A stretch of DNA of 64,000 nucleotides, from positions 186,001 through 250,000 of the forward strand of contig JAMYHL010000036.1 of the NCBI GenBank assembly GCA_025531455.1. Reading direction: 5' to 3'. The notes below the pieces were generated by a model. That model searched no databases. It was given only the letters and a program-made list of their open reading frames with translations, and had not been told where the DNA came from. A program made the translations under genes and the position numbers. Below, piece by piece: positions 48,120-60,354 of this stretch; position 1 is the first letter of the stretch; every line of letters starts with the position of its first letter. This stretch comes from Apiotrichum sp. Y4204. Taxonomy: Eukaryota > Basidiomycota > Tremellomycetes > Trichosporonales > Trichosporonaceae.

Positions 48120-51100
48120 TCTGTGAGCAAGGAGAGGGAAGAAGAGGGGGGATGGTACCCAGAGGTTGGAGTTGTAGCGGACCAGGTGTAAGTTGATGCT
48201 CGTGTGCCAACTGTCAAGCGCGCGAGAGGAGGTAGCGAAGAGAGATGCGCTTTGGGGATGCTACTGATACCAACAGTGTAGGGCGTCTGGGGCTCTGCGG
48301 TCAGAAAAGAACCGATGTAAAGCGAGGAAGGAAGACACACCCGCTCAGACCGTGGACAAGAGACAGGTGAATCAATGAACGGTATATGATAGAGCGAGAA
48401 TGTCGTGCGTAATTGGAGATAATGCGTGCGTGTGTAATGGAGAAACGAACCACTGTCAACTGGCAATGATGATGCTGATGATAATATCAAGGATGATGGA
48501 GAGGACGTCGAGGAGGACGATCCACCGAAATAATGGATCGCCAGGAGTGGTAGTAGCTTATTAGCTCGTAGTAGCAACTAGTCGTGTTGGTGGCGAAAAC
48601 AACTTTGTTGTTGAGTGTACTTTAGTGTGGAGGGGATGAAACCAGCCGATTCGCTGGTTGACGCGTCGCACATGCATGCATCCGATGCGCAACGCGCCAC
48701 AATCTATCTGCTCGAAGGCCTGCTCCGGTGCAGTTGAAAACGTGTATAGAGCATGAGATCCACGCAGCAAAACAAATCCAACCGGCCAACCCCGGTTGAC
48801 TGGACCGAACTCGGGTGGCGAGGATATAGCCCGGATATCCGGTGAGCCGCAGTGCACCAACTGAGTGTAATGTTGCGGGGTCTGTAGCGCGCGTCGCGTT
48901 CAGCCTGCATACTTTCAGCCGCGATCCATCTGTGTATTTACGCGGGTTTTAACGCGAGTCTATTGCACGCTTGCGTGCTTGCACGTTCCAGATCACCCAC
49001 TTGACCACTTGCGAACTTCGATGTCAAGGGACCGAAAGATGTTTGGAGAGGAGAGAAGGATGCCAAAGCCGAAGCCGCTATGTGTTGCCCACTCGCGGTC
49101 AACGGACGACGTTTGGTACGAACAGCGCCCGGATTGATGATCCCGAAGATCCCATTACCAACCGGCGATCTTTGATGGACGGTCCAAGAACGCTTGGCAA
49201 TGCGTTTCATTTTGAGGAGGACGGGTCCGCGCGTCCGCGGCTCCTCAGACAACCATAACAGATTCAGCTAAGTTTATGCCATCGCGGAGTGTTGCGTTTG
49301 GACACGGAGCCAACACCTCGGCGTACCGTGCCAAGCTGCAGGACATTCCCCATTGCCATTACATTGAAGCGGCGTGGGCCACTCATAGCTAACATGGCGA
49401 CGCACCAAGTCTTCCGACATGCCAAGTGCCGCCAAGAGAGAACTGTCTAGCCACCACCATCATGTGATGGTGCTGCGTGTGCTCGGTCCCACCTCGGTGC
49501 TTCGGCTACGCGTGGTCGCTGGAGGTCGGGGTGGGTTCTATCCGTAACACAACCGCACTGTAGTGCCTCTTCTTCAAGGACTGGAGCTGTCCTCATCCCT
49601 TATCGAACGACAACTTTGGTGGGCATGTTAGCTCTATTCAGTCAGAGCTGCTAATCAAGCTCCTTATCAAGCTTGATTTCACCCTGCACCCTGCCCATCC
49701 ATCGGTCGACACTGTAGTACACTCTGATGCTGCACACTCCAGCGATCCAGCGATCAAACATGATTAGGAATCGGACCGGCTCGGATTCCCGCGATCTGCC
49801 AATTCAAACCGGCAAGGAAAGCGCTCGAATGTCTCTTTAGTCCACAACTGGGGCAATTGAATCCTATTGACCCTATTGACTGCCAGCGTACCAGCGTGGC
49901 CAGCACGCATACAAGAAGTATGTAGCATGGCCGGCCCGTGGCTACACGTGTGTCGCTTCGGGGCAAAACTGGCCAATGACGCGAAGGCGGTGCTGGGATC
50001 CTAGCTTCTCGTAACCGCCCTTCCCCTCTCTCGGAAATGTGAAGAGTTTGGAGTAGTGGGACGGTGGGGACGGGAGCAGATGCGTACGGGATGGCGTATT
50101 TGTATTTGTGCTGTCCAGATGTGATAAGGTCCTACAGTGCTGAGTGCCCCCGGATATCCATCGTCACGGAGATTAAATAAGATGCAATCAAGGGGTGCAC
50201 ACCGCAGCATAACAGTTCTGCTGCGGTTGTGCTTACAGATCGTAAAGCACAGTGGCAGGACATTCGGGGCTGGCCGGTTGACCCAGGTCACGTGCTATAC
50301 GTCATCGGAGCTTGGAGGCTCGAGTCTGGCTAGCATGGGTAGTCTGGTCTAGAGCCAGTGTATCCTGAAGAGCTAAGCGCACTCCCCAAATGCTCGGGTG
50401 GTCTGTAATAGAAACCGCGAGTAATTATTCCACTAGGGGGATCGGGCTTTGCCCTTAGCGCCAAGACAATGGGACATGCCCTGATCTTATGCTATCGCCA
50501 CCGAGGCACTCCCCCCGACCACTCGGTTGATGACTCAATGCGGTACGCAGCATGCAGCATAGTGGAACCGTGCGCGCTAGTGCACTCCACGCAGCATACG
50601 ATGCGGAAGTACACTGTAGCTGACTGTGTTACTCTGCGCCCGCTCCCCCCCCTCCAACTAGTCCCACTGTATGACGCACGTTTGTCTCCCCTTGCCTCCC
50701 AAGCGCTCACCCAGCCAATACCGCATGGGGCGACCGAGGCCAGCACATACGCACACACACGCGTCCGGCCACCGAGCCACCAGCGGTCCGCCTGTATTCC
50801 CATTTCGGGTGACGGAGCTCGCGACCGAGGCACTATGGCCAAGCTTTCGTCCGGGCCCGATAGCCCTGTGTTTGCGTGGGGCGCCACCTGACTGTTCTAA
50901 TGTGCCCGTCGTGCCGTAGCACCACTCTCAGTGGGAACTGGCGTGGCTACTACTCGCAGTGTATGTACAGTATGCGGTGTGTGCAATTCCAGTATATAAT
51001 CTTGGGGTGGGAGACTGGGTGCAGAGCTCCTCCTTTCCCCTTCTCTTCTTACTCGTTCTCCACACCAAGCCTAGCACATCTTCTCCTCTTCTTCAACCCA

Positions 51101-51134
51101 AACAACAACCTCATACCTCTCGACTATCCATCTA
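48120..51134. other. 3-kb divergent intergenic region
   Basis: No convincing gene on either strand. Several short open frames lack splice context or motifs. The right end is the pyrimidine-rich leader of the exchanger gene (51027-51110). Confidence 0.5.
50994..51000 (+). promoter_or_regulatory. TATA box of the Ca2+/H+ exchanger gene
   Basis: TATATAA 135 bp before the ATG, followed by a CT-rich leader. Confidence 0.5.
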
Positions 51135-53097
51135 ATGGTCATACCGCCCCCCCTACCCGACGCCGACCCCGATCCCGATATACGAAGCCATCATCAACAG
51201 CAAGATGGCCACACCTTTGAATCACACGACACTCATCCTCTCGCAGCCACCGTCCCCACCGTGACTGCCGAGGATGAGAAGACTCGTATCGCACAACAGC
51301 AAGCACAGCAGCAACAGCAACATGTGCGCGCCGAGGGGACCCAGTCCCCAGACTATATTCGCCACCCTCGGCCCAGCATAGTCACCGCCTCGGAAAACTC
51401 TGACGATGAGGTCCCAACCGTCGAGCACTTCACCGCCTGGCGGAGCTTCAAGGTATGTACCGCCACTGGGAAACTATCACTTCCAAAAAGCCTCGCTGAC
51501 ATGTCAGAACATGGTCCGCTCCGTCCCCATCCTGGTGGTCGTACCTGTTCTCCTGCCGGTTGCTTGGGCACTCCACTTTTCGAACCAGAATCCGGTGGCC
51601 GTATTCGTGGTAAGCTTGCTGGGTATCGTGCCGCTGGCCGGTGGTCTTGGATTTGCGTGAGTATCAACTGCGTAGCAGTTAAATGGGAAGGGAATATCTC
51701 TACCATGTCCCACCCTCCCTCTCCACGCGAGATTTTGCGCGACTTGTATGCTAACCGTTTGCAGCACTGAGGAAATTGCACACCGTATCGGTGACGCCTG
51801 GGGTGGTCTCCTCAACGCAACCTTCGGCAACGCCGTCGAACTCCTTGTCGCTATCCTTGCCTTGGTCAAGGGCGATCTCGATATCGTTCAGGCCTCAATG
51901 ATAGGATCGATCTTGTCGAACATCCTTTTGGTCCTCGGCATGTCGTACTTCTGCGGTGGTCTTCGCTTTCACGAGCAGCTCTACGGCGTCGTGGGTGCCC
52001 AGACCCATATCTCACTCCTTGGTATTTCAATGGTGGCGATCATGCTCCCTGAGGCATACCATCTGGCCTTCCCGGACACAGCTGGCGGCCATGCCTGGAC
52101 CAGCCGCGCCAGCAGTGCCGATCTTTCACCCGAGGAGTTGAAGACCATTCTTGCCCTCTCCCGCGGACTGTCGTTTATCCTGCTCGCAGTGTATGTCGCG
52201 TACCTCTGCTTCCAGCTCTGGACGCATGCGTACCTCTTTAAGATCATCCGTGAACCAGCCCGGGAGGAACTCCCCTTGCCTAACAGTCATCGAGTGTTTC
52301 CCCGTCCTCAATGGGTTCCTTCGCTTCGCACTGTGGTTTCGAGGGATACTGATGGCGGTCGCAGTACACCCTCCCCCCCACCCGTCTTCCGTGCGCCTAC
52401 TACGGACATCGACGGAAGCGTTGAGCGCGCCATGGCTGTTTGCTCGCACTCACACCACGATCTGGCCGTCGCATCCGCGCTTAACTCCCCTGGTGGAGAA
52501 CACGATATTCGCTGGCGTGATTTTGCACGCGGGAAGGGTACTCCCAATGGCGTGGACGTCACCGTCGCTTCAACCACGGATATCGAACGCCAGGTCCGCC
52601 GCCACCAAGTGTCTCCCCACAAACAGCGTGTTGGCTTCAAGTTTGCATTTTGCGCCCTGGTTGCCTTCACCGGTCTTGCTGGTCTTACCGCTGAATGTCT
52701 TGTTTCGTCCATCGATGGCCTCTCGGAGCACACCAACGTTTCCCGCGAGTGGATTGGTCTGATCATCTTGCCCGTCGTCGGCAATTCGGTGGAGCACCTC
52801 ACCGCTGTCACGGTGTCGATCAAGGACAAGCTCGACCTCAGTGTGGCGATTGCGGTCGGCTCAAGTATCCAAGTCAGCTTGTGTCTTCTTCCCCTCCTCA
52901 CGCTCATCGGCTGGGCGATTGGCCAGCCCATGTCGCTGCTCTTCGACACATTCGAGACCATATCACTTGTTCTCGCTGTTGTTTTGGTCAACTTTGCCAT
53001 CTCTGACGGCCGCACGAACTATCTCGAGGGCTTTGTCCTCATGATGGCTTACGTCTGTATCGCGCTCGTCTGTTGGTTCTACGACCCCATCCACTAA
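51135..53097 (+). CDS. VCX1: Vacuolar Ca2+/H+ exchanger (CAX family)
   Basis: Three exons (51135-51452, 51508-51656, 51765-53097) give 599 residues. A hydrophilic N-terminus of about 105 residues with a Gln-rich stretch precedes eleven or so membrane segments. The two signature helices are present: c-1 with GNAVELLVAILALVKGDL and c-2 with GNSVEHLTAVTVSIKDKLDLS, whose Glu residues bind the cation. A long cytosolic loop with RDTDGGRSTPSPPP and a His-containing CSHSHHD segment joins the two halves. That loop is larger than in yeast Vcx1 (411 residues). Family function is proton-driven Ca2+ (or Mn2+) uptake into the vacuole, powered by the V-ATPase, whose subunit d is also in this window. Intron 2 has the CTAAC...GCAG ending. 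Confidence 0.93.
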
Positions 53098-53578
53098 ACA
53101 GATGACGCGTTATGTCTCATGACCGTCATGGCGTAAGAGAAAAACACATGGACTGTGAACGATAGCCTCGACCGAGTTCGTTTGTATCTGCATCATACAT
53201 GATGACATGCACCTTATGTGTTCGAATGATGGAATGGTCTCAGTCCTATAAGATCCTTTGGTGCTGCGCAGCTAAGTTAGTAGATAGTGGGTTGCCGAGG
53301 GCAAAGTGGACCTGAGACAGCTCACCTCGGTGGTGTTTGGTCATGCTGCTCTTAACCAAGTTCCCACCCCAATGATGCTCCATGCCCAAGGGACAATTTC
53401 TGTTCTCAACCGATGCACATAGTCACTATTAACATACATCTACACTGCACCAGCCCCATTGGGTCTAGTCTATGACTGATTGGTTTCTACTGCTCCTTTC
53501 AGCACTTAGGATTTTCCTTCACTGTTGACAGCTGGACACGATGTTCAATGCTCCGACTCCGAGAAACCGCGGTGGCGT
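53098..53578. other. Convergent intergenic region
   Basis: 481 bp between the exchanger and alanine aminotransferase 3' ends; nothing else seen. Confidence 0.5.
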
Positions 53579-55581
53579 TTACGACCACTTCTCCATGAAC
53601 TCGTTGTGGAACTTCTCAATCTTGCCGACGTACTCCTCGACACCGGGGCAGAGCGCGGTGACGCGGAGGTGGTAGGTGCCCTCCTCCTGGCCGAAGCCCG
53701 AGCCGGCGACGGCGCAGATACCAGCGGCGTCTGAATGTCAGTGTTTATGAAACAGCCGATGTCATTTAGTCTACTAGTGTACGCACCAAGGAGGTCGAGC
53801 GAGTACATGACGTCGGGGGCCTTGCCGCGGCGCTTGGCCTCCTCGACGGCGCGAGGCGGAATGTCAATCTTGGGGAAGAGGTACATGGCGCCCTCGGCGG
53901 GCTGGCAGCTCATGCCCTTGAGGGCGTTGAAGCGCTCGCACATGAGCTTGGAGCGCGAGGCGAGGTTGTCGTGGGTGAGGGTGGTCTCGGCGAGCCACTG
54001 GTCGTAGGACTCGTCTCCGGGCTTGGGCGGGCTGACAAGAAGATCAACACCGACCTGGCCCGAAACGGGAGGGCAGAGGGTTATCGACGCCATCTTGTAG
54101 ATTTGGTCGACAACCTCCTCGTCAATGTTGGTGAGCTCAAAGTAGCCACCGCGACGGCCACACTCGCCCGAAACACCCTTGGAGATGGAGTGGAACGAGA
54201 CGAGCTCAACACCCTCGGCAATCTCAGGGGACATGGACTTGACGACCGACTTGAACGAGATGAAGGGCTTGTGCTCGGGGTCGAAGATGTTGCGCTGGTA
54301 GACCTCGTCGGCAAGGAGAAGAATGCTCTCGTCGTAGCAGAGCTGGACGACCTCCTCTATGGCCTTGCGCGAAAGGCAGCCGCCGGTGGGGTTGCCGGGG
54401 TTGATGACCGCAAGGGCCTTGATAGGGGTGCCCTCCGCCTTGGCCTTGGCCACACCGTCCTTGAGGACCTGGGTGCTCATCGACCACTGCTCGGTCTCCT
54501 GGAGGTAGTAGGGCACGGGCTTGGCGCCAATGTAGGCAAGAGTAGCGGTGTAGAGAGGGTACTGGGGGATGGGGATCATGCAGCCCTCACCCTCGCGGAG
54601 GGCGAGGCCGAGGATCTGCGAGACACCAGCCGAGGCACCGGCGGTGAGGAAGATGTGCTCCGGGTCAGCCGGGAAGCCATCACGCTCTGGCCGTCAGTAT
54701 GACTGAATTGAAAGCAGAGAGGGAGAGTTCCGTCGGGTGGGCATCACGTCACACAAATGATCATCTGGAAACGGTGGACTAAGAGGCCAGTGCGGATCAG
54801 GACCCATGATCCGACCATTCTCGGAAACCGTCTGCTCTAGGTAGCCGAGGAACGCAGCTCGGATTCGAGCCCGGACTCATGGATTCATGAGCGAGTTCGC
54901 CCGGGAACGACCCGACCGGGTGTGGGAAACAAGGAATGCCCTCACGGCCAGTGCGCCAGTTCTCTATTGCGCACATCCCTTGTAAACAACCACCCGGGGC
55001 TCCTTCCAACCGCTTGAACCGACGCGGCGCGCCGCGACCCGACACTCGGGATGATCTCAGATGCCTCTCAAAATGGACTCACCCTCGATGAACTTGGCGA
55101 CACGCTGGCGGATGCCGAGAACACCCTTCGAGTGGGTGTAGGCGCCGACCGAGCCAATCTCCTTGTGGAGCGACTTGGCACGGGCAATCACATCGGCGGG
55201 GTAAACCTTCTTGATGACCTCGAGGTGCTCCTCCATGAGCATGGGGTTCTCGAGGAGCGAGATGATCTGGCGCCAGTAGGTGATGGGGCGCTGGTTAAGG
55301 CCCTTCTGCTGGGGGTTGCCAATGTTGGCGGTGACGACCTTGTCAAAGGGGAGGTCGGCGCCCTTGCCGTCCTCGAGCTGGTGGACGTACTTGTCCGCCT
55401 TGAGCGCAAGCTCGCCGCGAACAGCGTACTGCACCTTCGGGACGGCGGGGTTGATCGTGTCGAGGCTGAGCGCCTTCTTGTGGGTCGACATGTTGCGGAT
55501 CTGGGGGATCTGGGTATGGGAGGGACGGGCGGTCTGCAGGTAAGCACTCGCCCGGGACAGGGAGCGGAAAATCGGACGCAT
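53579..55581 (-). CDS. ALT1: Alanine aminotransferase
   Basis: Three exons (55581-55083, 54686-53787, 53730-53579) give 516 residues. It is a fold-type I PLP enzyme that interconverts alanine plus 2-oxoglutarate with pyruvate plus glutamate. Motifs seen: TANIGNPQQKGLNQRPITYWRQ, LTAGASAGVSQIL, PIPQYPLYTATL, NPGNPTGGCLS, LLADEVYQ, and SISKG with the PLP lysine followed by GECGRRGGY. The first 30 residues (MRPIFRSLSRASAYLQTA) look like a mitochondrial presequence, and a second Met (MSTHKKALSLD, start 55491) begins at the position of cytosolic homologues. Intron 1 is 396 nt. The frame is open upstream to 55851, but that extension does not look like protein. Confidence 0.95.
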
Positions 55582-57550
55582 GGTGGTACAACAGGAGCGA
55601 GAGCGCCGTCTGCAATGGACAGAGTGGGGATTTGGGGCGTTTACTTGGTGATTGGGAACGAGGATGCGATGCAGCGACGCTGGTGGGCAGCAAAGTTTGA
55701 CGGAGCGGTAGATGCCATGACCGTCGTTAAAAGGCGGCAACCGCACCGCGCCATGTGATCCGTCCGAACTCGCAGGCAGCCAATCCAGTGGTCTAGTGGA
55801 TGGTGGGGGGGGAAGCCAACGCGACACAAACAAACAGGCAGAAGAACTCACCGATGTGATCGTGGTCGTTCAGCAAGCTGGTGGTGCTGGAATCAACGAA
55901 CGCAGAAGCAATGGCGGGAAGTGACAGTTGGGGGTGAACACACGTTGGGAAGTGGAACAAAGACGGATCCGACCAGGCTTTTATTGATTCTCTTGTTCTT
56001 GATCTCTGGTTCATTTTAAGATTGCCCTCCACCCCCCGGGGACAGGTCCCTGGGCTTCTCGGCACTGGACAACAATGCGTCAGTCCGGAGGAACGGACGC
56101 AGGGTAAACGCCTGCGCACTGTCGCCCCCCTCATCGTGCGCTCGCACCGGCTCGGACCATGTGGGGTGGTCTCTCTGAAAGGGTGTCGTGCCCATGGCCT
56201 CGTCATTTGTGATCTGTGCTAGCTAGCTGCCCACCACCGTATCTGTCATGCCTCCACTGGCCTCTCGCGAGTTCACTGCTGATTGCCGAGTGTGCCATGT
56301 CCCATGACTCGTCATCCAAGACCAGCAGCGTAATGTGATCGCTGTCCGCATGCCAGAGCAAGCCATACGTACTGCCTTCTAGTGGGCGGGGTCCCGACGT
56401 CTCCTGTCCCTCCCTCAGCCGCCCCTGCGGCACCCTGCGGCATTGTCCAGCCAAGTGCCGCACACGGACGGTCGGCCAAGACACGGCGCTTCAGCAAAGA
56501 GGAAATGCGTGACGCTCAAGCCGCCGCAGCGAGCCCAGCCTCGTTCCAGCGCCCCCGCGCGCCCCCTTCTCATGTGCCGCTCGGACTCGATCCTGATTCC
56601 CTGCAGCAGTTTCTCGGGCACTAATGGTTCGCGGCTCACGGCTATCAATGCGTTGGCCCGTCCGCGGCATGTCGCAGGTGGAGGTATCACGTCTCATAGT
56701 GCTGTTCCTGGCGGCTCTCCTGGGGCAGCAAACGGCGGCAACAGAGCAAGCTCAAAGCTCCAAGGTGGTTGATAGAGATCAGACCTCATCAGACCTCCAC
56801 CCCCACTGTGCCACTGATTCTCCCCACTTTTCCATCTCCGTCCCGCCTCCACATCGGCACTCTCCGCTATCATGTAGCGCAAACAACGCGTCAGAATGCT
56901 CGGAATTGCCGGTTCGGAGATGGACATTCATCACAACAATCCGCAGACCGGCATTCCACGGATGCTCAGCTTTGGTAGCTTCGGTATCTCCCTGGGCCCA
57001 GGGGATCAGCCGGATCACACATCACCCGCAGATCATAGCTCAAGCGTAACTGATCTGCCCGATCTTCGACGCGCAGACCATAGCGGTGATCGTGATCTAC
57101 TGAGGGGGGCACCAGGGGGATCCGCAGGGGGGTCGATCGCGTCCTCGACGCTTTTATAAGTACCACAGAGGCCAAAGGTGCACAAAAGCACAAGCCATCC
57201 TAGCGATCCAACGTGCGATCCAAAGTGATCCTCATCTCGAACGGCGCTCCGTGGCGCCGTGTCCCTTTAATGGGCCCCACAGAGAGTCAGCCTCAACGTG
57301 GTGCAAGAGTGACGGTTATTGGCCATTGACGATCTGCTCAAATCACCCCGTCATCTGATGGGTTCCTGGAACGACAAGTACTGTAACACCGACGCGTGGC
57401 CGAAAGACTGTACACTGCAATACTGCAACACTGTCCTGCCCGACGGACGCCAAACCAAAATGCAGAATAAATGACAAACGATAAAAGATTAAATTACAAC
57501 AGCAGCGATCGTCGCGATATGTAGATCGCCCAGTTTGCCCGACCTTGCGC
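55582..57550. other. Intergenic region between ALT1 and the SVIP-like gene
   Basis: About 2 kb with no supported gene. GC-rich open frames at 56380-57050 on both strands overlap each other and lack family signals. Confidence 0.5.
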
Positions 57551-58271
57551 CTAGTTCCATTGCCCCGCGTCCTGTTGTCAGCAACATCCCTTGAGGGCTC
57601 GCTGTGGACTTTGCCCAGCCTTGTAAAGCGTATGCTCCGAAGCCTACTCACCATCAGGCGCTCGTTCCCAGCCTGCTGCGAGTCTTTCCGCTGGTCAAGT
57701 TTCGCACTCAGCTGTCCCGACTTCGGGTTAGATGCAACAACACCCCGCTTTGCCGCCTGATGTCAGCGCGCGATCATGATCATTGAGTCGTCCTGAGGTC
57801 AACGGAGGTGTAGACAGGCCTCTGAACGAGATGTGACCCAAGGATAGATGTTGATGTCCCCAAATGGTCGTCGGACCACAGGATCAGCGCCATCAGCGCG
57901 AGCCATTCCGAGGACGGTTGCCATGGTTTCAGAGGAGGTTGCAGACTCGCACGGGGTCACCGTCTGGATCTTGTCCGTCCACCACCTCTAAACCCCCGAC
58001 AGACACCATATCCCCCCTATTCGCGCCCCCATCTCTTCTATATCCTAAGACTCACCGCCTGAACCCGCGCCTCAGCAGCCGCAGCAGCCGACGAGCGCGC
58101 GTCCCCGCCGCTGCTCCCGCCCAGCGCCTGCGGGGGGCTCGACGGCGGGACGTGGGCCTTCTGCGCGCCCTGGCCCTGTGCAGCGGGGCGGGCAGTCCCC
58201 GCAGCGGGGCCGCTGCCGAGTTTCTGGCCCTTGCCCTTATCCTTCGATGGGTCGGAGAAGCAGTTACCCAT
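57551..58271 (-). CDS. Small N-acylated SVIP-like protein
   Basis: Three exons (58271-58056, 57756-57652, 57571-57551) give 113 residues, phase-consistent. The start MGNCFSDPSKDKGKGQ has Gly2 for myristoylation and Cys4 for palmitoylation, then a Pro/Gly/Ala-rich spacer. The helix SSAAAAAEARVQAAAKRGVV resembles the VCP/p97-interacting motif of SVIP, and NPKSGQLSAKLDQRKD and a NERLMDAGQWN end follow. Animal SVIP is a 77-residue N-myristoylated inhibitor of VCP in ER-associated degradation. The relation here rests on layout, not on strong identity. The middle exon was chosen over a longer open frame in the 299-nt intron because it gives this helix. It is divergent from translin. Confidence 0.68.
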
Positions 58272-58700
58272 GATTTATTGCGACTTGGGTCTGTGATGGA
58301 GACGTGTTCCGAGCGCCGAGCGGTAGGGAGTCGAGTGGAGGCTGTCCAGATGTCCGAGTTTGATTAGTGCCCGGGATCGCCCTCGTCACTGCCGTGCACG
58401 ACTGTCGTTGCGTGTCACACACTGGATGCTGTGCTGATTGGTGATGGATTGGGTAATGTGGAACCGAGGTTCAACACTCAGCAACTGACACCTGGTGGCC
58501 TGTGAAGGTGTGACACATGGTGGCAAGGCGCAGCGCGCAGCGGCCAAGAAGCCAAGATGAAGGCGACCATGATGGAACGAGATTCATCACGTGAGCGGAG
58601 ATACTTCTGATCCCCGCGGGGTAGCCTTCACCCACACTTCCCGAATTATCAACAATAATATTTGCGATGGTGACGTTCGGTTCATAGCATACCATCCACC
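58272..58700. promoter_or_regulatory. Shared divergent promoter of SVIP-like gene and translin
   Basis: 429 bp between two divergent starts. No clear motif was recognised. Confidence 0.4.
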
Positions 58701-59925
58701 ATGTCGAGCAACATTGAGACGACGCTGACCGAGGCGATTGCGCAGCTTGAGAAGGAGTCGGTTCTGCGTAAGGTAAGTGGCGCTCTCGATGCTTGAGATC
58801 GTAGGCTTGGAGAATGCGGGGTGGCCGTCGCTTCGCGTTCCCTTTGTCCCCTCCATTTGCGCCTTTCTATACATTGTATCGAGCCAGCTCAGCCTGACAC
58901 CAGACCATCCGCGAGGCCACCGAGCCGGTGGAGGACATTGTGCGCCAGGCGACCGCGGAGATGAACCGTCTCCACTCTGCGCCGGCTGACCAGCGTGAGT
59001 GCCGGAAGAGCGAATGACGAACCCGATGCCTGAGACAGGTATCGCGACGTCACTGGAGCCGCCCTGTAGCAGCGCTGACTTCAGACGAGGCACTGGCGAA
59101 CAAGGCGCTGGCGACAATCGCGACTGCTCATCCCCACTGGGTGACCATTGCGGGGCTCATTCCGAAGGGCGAGTTCTACCGGTATGTCTTGTGTCGGCAG
59201 GTTGAGTGGAGGACGTGCGATGGAGCTGGCAAAGAGAACGGAGCTGGGTGGATTGCGGGGTGTACGAATAGAGCTATCATACTTACAGCTACTAACTTCC
59301 CAGCTACCAGTTTGCCGTTGCGCCCCTGTTCAAGTCGCTGGTCACGTCGATCGCCCTTGCACGGTTCCTCCTCCACGATGAGCTCGTCCCGGCTTTCACC
59401 GCAGCGTCTCTCATGGGCTGTGAGTATATGGAGAGTAGGAACACATTCTCGGCTTGAAGAGGGTGCTCTTCCAGTACCGACACTTGGATAATATCCTGAC
59501 CGCAGTGACCGGCGACGACGTTGGCGAGCTCCAGCTCGCCTCGGACGACTACCTCCAGGGCGTCATCGGGATGGTCAACGAGCTCCCCCGTCTTTCGATC
59601 AACGCGGTCACTGCGCAGAACTTTGCGCTGCCCGGCAGGATAGCTGCGTTTGTCAACGACATATTTGCCAGCTACTCGATGGTGAGTGTTGTTGGAGAAT
59701 GACAGGGTTACCCGTCGGTGCTCAACCCGCTCTTTCCATTCATTTACATCTCTCCTCGATCTGCCCTTTTGCCCAAACGCCTTCATTTGCTGACGCCCAC
59801 AGCTCAATCTCCGCAACGACGCCCTGCGCCGCAAGTTTGACTCGCTCAAGTACGACCTCAAGCGCTGCGAGGACGTAGTGTACGACCTCACCCTCCGGGG
59901 CCTTGGCACCACCCCTTCCAACTAG
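58701..59925 (+). CDS. TSN1: Translin
   Basis: Six exons (58701-58772, 58904-58994, 59085-59181, 59304-59419, 59506-59681, 59803-59925) give 224 residues, near the usual 228. The all-helical fold shows IPKGEFYRYQFAVAPLFKSL in the position of the conserved YYRFHEHWRF, then DDYLQGVIGMVNELPRLSINAVT and LNLRNDALRRKFDSLKYDLKRCEDVVYDLTLRGL, the most conserved translin block. Translin forms octameric rings that bind RNA and single-stranded DNA, and with Trax it makes the C3PO endonuclease; the Trax gene is not in this window. Introns are 90-131 nt. Confidence 0.92.
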
Positions 59926-60354
59926 ACCTCGCGGCGTGCTTATGGCTTGAGATGCGTAGGATAGCAGGACGACACACACAGTCTTTAGACATTGATGCAT
60001 TGCACTGTACCATAGTTGCAGGTGGGGGGCCAAGCCGGATGTATGCAGAGTGCGCAGAATACATCTTTCCAAATGCAGTGGAACGGGTGGTAATGCCACA
60101 TGCGGCGAATAAATTTAAATCCGATTACACTCTTGTGTGCTTTGCGGCTGTGCCGCAGGGCACGCGCAGTGTGCATGTGCCATCACACATGGTGTGTGCG
60201 CGGGTGTGCCAGGGCGCGGCAGGGTACGCGGGATGTGCCAGGTGCGGGCACACCACCAACCACCTTTTCCTTCTTCATCCCCTCAACACTCTCCCTTTCA
60301 TTGTCATCAACACCACCACCACCACCCACCTCAACACCAACAATCACATCCACA
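59926..60354. other. Intergenic region and YRA1 leader
   Basis: 429 bp. The last 80 bp are C/A/T-rich leader (CACCACCACC run) before YRA1; a pyrimidine tract precedes it. Nothing else seen. Confidence 0.5.

Noticed and set aside
50469..50891. Plus-strand 140-codon open frame upstream of the Ca2+/H+ exchanger
   Set aside because: Cys/His/Pro-scattered composition, overlapped by an equally long antisense frame; no homologous family.
54690..55080. tRNA-like GATTCGAGCCC word in the ALT1 intron
   Set aside because: No acceptor stem, D-arm or anticodon arm could be built around it.
55582..55851. N-terminal extension of alanine aminotransferase from a Met at 55851
   Set aside because: The extra 90 residues look like translated leader DNA, while the Met at 55581 begins a normal presequence.
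57767..58010. Alternative second exon of the SVIP-like gene (RWWTDKIQ... frame)
   Set aside because: Open and in phase, but the exon at 57756-57652 gives the family-like helix and NPKSGQLSAKL block.
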